64,000 nt of DNA, taken from positions 279,944-343,943 of the forward strand of contig CAYFKR010000001.1 of assembly GCA_964343835.1 (NCBI GenBank). Direction: 5' to 3'. Of this stretch, positions 61,260 through 64,000 are shown piece by piece. The position numbers and the translations under genes were made by a program. The notes under the pieces were generated by a model. That model ran no database searches. It saw only the letters and a list, made by a program, of their open reading frames with translations, and had not been told where the DNA came from. Every line of letters starts with the position of its first letter. Within the stretch, counting starts at the first letter, position 1. Source of the stretch: CALEMW01 sp964343835 (lineage in GTDB: Bacteria > Krumholzibacteriota > Krumholzibacteriia > LZORAL124-64-63).

Positions 61260-61301
61260 TTGACGCACCCGGCCGTTACGGTTTACATTGGCTTCTGCCA
61301 A
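61260..61301 (+). promoter_or_regulatory. rex promoter with palindrome
   Basis: TTGACG (61260-61265), an 18-nt spacer and TACATT (61284-61289) lie 72 nt upstream of the rex start. They are overlapped by TTGGC-TTCT-GCCAA (61288-61301). The palindrome differs from the classical Rex box but is placed for autoregulation. Confidence 0.4.
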
Positions 61302-61360
61302 ATGAATAACAGAATCAGCCAATCTCCAACAGCTTCCGCCATCGCCGCGGAGGAGGACCC

Positions 61361-62029
61361 GTGACCATCATCAGCAACAAGGGCAAGAAGTTCCGCGTGC
61401 CCGACGCCACGATCCAGCGCCTTCCCCTCTACCTCGACAAGCTCATCCTGTTACAGCAGGCCGGGGTCAAGGAGGTGTCGTCGCGGCAGCTCGCGTCGTC
61501 GCTGGACATCAAGGCGAGCCAGCTCCGTCACGACTTCCACTACTTCGGTGGCTTCAGCAAGCCCGGCCGGCCCTACCAGGTGGACCTGCTGGTGCCGGCG
61601 CTGGAGGAGATCATCGGCATCAACGAGCCGGTGGGGCTGATCATCGTGGGCGCGGGGCACCTGGGACAGGCCCTCGCCAACTACAAGAACTTCGACCGCC
61701 AGGGCTTTCCGCTGCGGGCCATCTTCGACGTGGACCCCAAGCTCGTGGGCCTCGAGATCCGTGGCGTGCCCATCCGGCCCATGTCCGAGATGGAATCGTT
61801 CGTGAAGGAGAACGACATCAGGCTGGCCGTGCTGACCATCCCCGTGGGCGCGGTGCAGGACGTGGCCAACCGGCTGGTGGAGTGCGGCGTGCTCGGGCTG
61901 TGGAACTTCACGCCCACGGACGTCAAGACGCCCGAGGGGATCATCGTGCGCAACGAGCGCCTGGCGGTGGGCCTGATGTGCCTGAGCTTCAAGACCAAGC
62001 GGCTCGGCCTGCCCGACGAGATGAAGTGA
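61361..62029 (+). CDS. rex: Redox-sensing transcriptional repressor Rex
   Basis: The product is 222 residues. The N-terminal winged helix is marked by RLPLYLDKLILLQQAG, SSRQLASSLDIKASQLRHDFHYFG and GRPYQ, the Rex-typical DNA-binding region. The C-terminal Rossmann domain with GAGHLG (97-102) senses the NADH/NAD+ ratio; FDVDPKLVG and GLWNFTPTDV follow. Rex represses fermentative and respiratory genes until NADH rises. In this window a Rex-like box precedes pckA. GTG start with GGAGGA upstream. Monocistronic, ending at a strong terminator. Confidence 0.95.
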   Translation: MTIISNKGKKFRVPDATIQRLPLYLDKLILLQQAGVKEVSSRQLASSLDIKASQLRHDFHYFGGFSKPGRPYQVDLLVPALEEIIGINEPVGLIIVGAGHLGQALANYKNFDRQGFPLRAIFDVDPKLVGLEIRGVPIRPMSEMESFVKENDIRLAVLTIPVGAVQDVANRLVECGVLGLWNFTPTDVKTPEGIIVRNERLAVGLMCLSFKTKRLGLPDEMK

Positions 62030-62050
62030 CCCGGCACCGACCGGTACGAC

Positions 62051-62078
62051 GAAGGGCCGCTCTCCGGAGCGGCCCTTC
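62051..62078. terminator. Terminator between converging rex and fabH
   Basis: GAAGGGCCGCTC / GAGCGGCCCTTC perfect 12-bp stem with a TCCG loop. Confidence 0.85.
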
Positions 62079-62098
62079 TCTTGTCCGTGATTGATGCG

Positions 62099-63091
62099 TT
62101 ACCAGCGGATCAGGTTCGCTCCCCAGGTGAACCCGGACCCGAACGCCACGAGCACCATCAGGTCGCCGCGCTCCAGCCGGCCCTCGCGGACCGCCTCGCT
62201 CAGGGCGATGGGGATGGACCCCGCCGTGGTGTTGCCGTAGCGGTGGATGTTGCTGAACACCTGCTCCGGTGCCAGCTCGAAGCGCTTGGCCACGGCCTCG
62301 GTGATCCGCAGGTTGGCCTGGTGGGGGATGACCAGCTTCAGGTCGTCCTTCGACACGCCGCCCTTATCCAGCACTTCGGTGATGGCCTGGCAGAACCGCA
62401 CCACCGCGTTCTTGAAGACGGCGCGGCCGTTCATGTACGGGTAATGCCGACCCTCGTCCATCATCTCCTGGTTGATGCGTCCGGGGATGCTGCCCGACGG
62501 CAGCTCGCACCACAGCTCCCGCGCGTACTCGCCCTGGGAGTGCAGGCAGCTCGCGAGCACGTCCGACTCCCCATCGGTGGCCTGCAGCACCGCCGCGCCG
62601 GCACCGTCGCCGAACAGCACCGACACGTCGCGGCCGCGGTCGCTCACGTCGATGCCCGAGGACTGGATCTCGGCTCCCACCACCAGCACCGTCCGGTACA
62701 GCCCCGCCTTGATGTACGACGCCGCCGTGGCCACCCCGTACACGAACCCCGTGCACTGGTTGCGGATGTCCATGGCGCCGATGGTGTCCACGCCCAGGCT
62801 CTTCTGCAGCAGCACGCCGTTGCCGGGGAAGAAGCAATCGGGGTTGAGGGTGGCGAACAGGATCATGTCCACGTCCGACGCCTCGATCCCCGCGGCCTCG
62901 ATGGCCATGCGCGCCGCGGGCGCGGCCAGGTCGTCCAGGGTGGTGCCCGGCTCGACCCAGCGCCGCTCGACGATGCCGCTGCGCTCGCGGATCCACTCGT
63001 CGGAGGTGTCGATCCACCCGGCGAGGTCGTGGTTGGTGATCACCCGGTCCGGCACGCAGTGCCCGGTGCCGATGATGGCGACGTTCTGCAT
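62099..63091 (-). CDS. fabH: 3-oxoacyl-ACP synthase III (FabH)
   Basis: The product is 330 residues, initiating fatty acid synthesis by condensing acetyl- (or branched acyl-) CoA with malonyl-ACP. The thiolase-fold triad is Cys113 (NQCTGFVYG), His257 (IPHQAN) and Asn287 (RYGNTTAGS). The Cys context NQCTG differs from the usual AACAGF, which may alter substrate choice. GDGAGAAVLQ and SDEWIRERSGI are family-typical. It starts 17 nt downstream of the SPOR gene's stop on the same strand and is possibly cotranscribed. No other fab genes are in the window. Confidence 0.93.
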   Translation of the reverse strand: MQNVAIIGTGHCVPDRVITNHDLAGWIDTSDEWIRERSGIVERRWVEPGTTLDDLAAPAARMAIEAAGIEASDVDMILFATLNPDCFFPGNGVLLQKSLGVDTIGAMDIRNQCTGFVYGVATAASYIKAGLYRTVLVVGAEIQSSGIDVSDRGRDVSVLFGDGAGAAVLQATDGESDVLASCLHSQGEYARELWCELPSGSIPGRINQEMMDEGRHYPYMNGRAVFKNAVVRFCQAITEVLDKGGVSKDDLKLVIPHQANLRITEAVAKRFELAPEQVFSNIHRYGNTTAGSIPIALSEAVREGRLERGDLMVLVAFGSGFTWGANLIRW

Positions 63092-63108
63092 CGATGTCCT
63101 TCCGTTGC

Positions 63109-64000
63109 TCAGCGATGGGTGATGAACGTGTCGGTGCCCAGCTCGTCGCGGTGACGGCGGGCGTAGTCGGTGGCTTCGGCGCGTGTGCCGAAGTAGCCGA
63201 TCCAGACCTTGTAGAGGGTGCCGCCGGTGGACGACGGCATCTCCACGATCTGGCTGCGGTATCCCTTGTCGGCCAGCTCGTTGGCCAGCTTGGAGGCGTT
63301 GGTGCGCGATCCCACCGCCACCAGCTGGATGGCCCACTTGCCCTGGGCGCCGGGGTCGCCGGCGGCCGGGGTCGCGGTCTGCTGCGTGGTTGCGGGCGGC
63401 GTGGTGGCCGGCTGCGAGGACGCCGGGGCGGTGCCGCCGCCGGACGGGCTGTCGGGCTCGGCCAGGCCGCCGCCGTCGCCGGAGCGCCGGTCGGCTTCCT
63501 CGCGGAGGGCCGCACGGGTGCCTTCGGGTGTGGCGGTGGTGTGGTCGGGCGTCTCGGGCACGACCTTGTCGAGCTCCTGGTCCAGGTCCACCTCGCTGCT
63601 GCGGGGCTCGGCGTAGGTGCGGTCGGCCGTCGTGGAGTCGGGCAGGGTGACCACGGACATCACGTCGCCGTCGCCGGGGGGCATGCCGCCGCCGCGGGGC
63701 CAGAAGATCCACAGGGCCACCGCCACGATCACCACCGCGGCGCCGATCATGATCCAGGGCAGCCCGCCCTTGCGGCCACGGCCGGTGCGGCGGGTGGCGG
63801 TGGTGGGGGGGGCGGAGGAGTCGTCGTCCTCGGCCGGGGCTTCGGGCTCGGGCTCGGGCTCAGCTTCGGGCTCCGGCTCAGGCTCCGGCTCGGGTTCCGG
63901 TTCAGGTTCCGGCTCAGGCTCCGGCTCGGGTTCCGGTTCCGGTTCGGGCTCAGGCTCAGGCTCAGGCTCCGGTTCAGGCTCCGAGTCGGGCTCGGGCTCC
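63109..64000 (-). CDS. SPOR-domain membrane protein with Glu-Pro repeat (partial at right edge)
   Basis: The N-terminus lies beyond the window. The visible part starts in a cytoplasmic (Glu-Pro)n tract of more than 50 residues. It passes an Asp/Ser and basic stretch (TRRTGRGRKGG), one membrane helix (WIMIGAAVVIVAVALWIFW), a disordered Pro/Thr/Ala-rich periplasmic linker, and ends in a SPOR domain (KWAIQLVAVGSRTNASKL, LYKVWIGYFGTRAEATDYA). SPOR binds denuded septal peptidoglycan, so this is probably a cell-division or envelope protein. It precedes fabH by 17 nt. The repeat makes the exact start uncertain. Confidence 0.85.
   Translation of the reverse strand, partial: EPEPDSEPEPEPEPEPEPEPEPEPEPEPEPEPEPEPEPEPEPEPEAEPEPEPEAPAEDDDSSAPPTTATRRTGRGRKGGLPWIMIGAAVVIVAVALWIFWPRGGGMPPGDGDVMSVVTLPDSTTADRTYAEPRSSEVDLDQELDKVVPETPDHTTATPEGTRAALREEADRRSGDGGGLAEPDSPSGGGTAPASSQPATTPPATTQQTATPAAGDPGAQGKWAIQLVAVGSRTNASKLANELADKGYRSQIVEMPSSTGGTLYKVWIGYFGTRAEATDYARRHRDELGTDTFITHR
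63838..64000 (-). repeat. Tandem GGCTCxGG-type repeat encoding Glu-Pro
   Basis: A run of near-hexameric units (GGCTCG, GGCTCA, GGCTCC, GGTTCC) reads GAG/GAA-CCx on the coding strand and extends past the right edge. Variation is mostly at synonymous positions. Confidence 0.85.

Noticed and set aside
61288..61301. Canonical Rex box upstream of rex
   Set aside because: TTGGC-N4-GCCAA does not match TTGTG-N8-CACAA; kept only as an unspecified palindrome.
63838..64000. Short direct repeats resembling a CRISPR array
   Set aside because: Repeat unit is about 6 nt, in frame, and encodes Glu-Pro; no spacers.

Overview
The window is a high-GC bacterial chromosome segment, densely packed with genes that often overlap at ATGA or GTGA junctions. 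Four secreted proteins end in a FlgD-like Ig module; three of these keep an NPFNP-type or related motif. This module is typical of FCB-superphylum lineages such as Krumholzibacteriota, Eisenbacteria and Latescibacterota. That placement is an inference. No rRNA, tRNA or CRISPR array was seen.

Layout. 0-3 kb: the start of a nucleoside-kinase-like gene and an FmdB zinc ribbon (minus strand), then two translationally coupled GAPDH genes, the first of which lacks the catalytic cysteine. 3-9.4 kb: a secreted protein, a secreted M1 metallopeptidase, and a btuF-btuD-btuC-type ABC importer. 9.4-15.7 kb: a polysaccharide or glycoconjugate decoration cluster (SGNH hydrolase, GT39-like membrane transferase with TPR-like tail, carbamoyltransferase, and small SxtK/DUF5989- and SxtJ-like membrane proteins), then an EamA exporter. 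15.8-22.2 kb: pckA, a chemoreceptor with a porin-like partner, a PNPOx-fold protein and an AlkD-like HEAT protein. 22.2-31.3 kb: prolyl oligopeptidase lipoprotein, pseudouridine synthase, thioredoxin-like protein, FAD oxidoreductase, PAP2-like protein, HigA-like regulator coupled to recQ, and a secreted metallo-beta-lactamase-fold protein. 31.4-37.6 kb: a very large secreted TPR-CHAT protein, an inverted-repeat element at its 3' end, and citrate synthase. 37.8-45 kb: ferritin-like protein, Dus, then a cobalamin riboswitch leading btuB, a BtuG-like beta-propeller, cob(I)alamin adenosyltransferase and an MFS transporter. 45-54.7 kb: an 8Fe ferredoxin, a DUF1573/rhodanese-like/MauE operon, a K+ channel, a second M1 peptidase, a sulfatase-like hydrolase and two lipoproteins.

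54.8-57.8 kb is compositionally foreign. It is visibly AT-richer and carries three minus-strand genes: a P-loop ATPase, a small nuclease-like protein and a degenerate CPBP membrane protein. Homologous attC-like elements follow the first two genes, and a 10-bp inverted repeat brackets the ATPase gene. This is the best candidate for an undescribed mobile, possibly defensive, system.

57.8-64 kb: gatD and gatE, the archaeal-type Glu-tRNA(Gln) amidotransferase, in a bacterial context; then rex, fabH and a SPOR-domain protein with a long Glu-Pro repeat.

How it works together: central carbon and redox genes (gap pair, pckA, gltA, rex), B12 capture and activation at two loci (btuFDC without a riboswitch, and the riboswitch operon), and an extracellular peptide and sulfate-ester degrading repertoire (two M1 peptidases, S9 peptidase, sulfatase-like protein). 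This suggests a heterotroph that scavenges proteinaceous and polymeric matter and imports cobamides.
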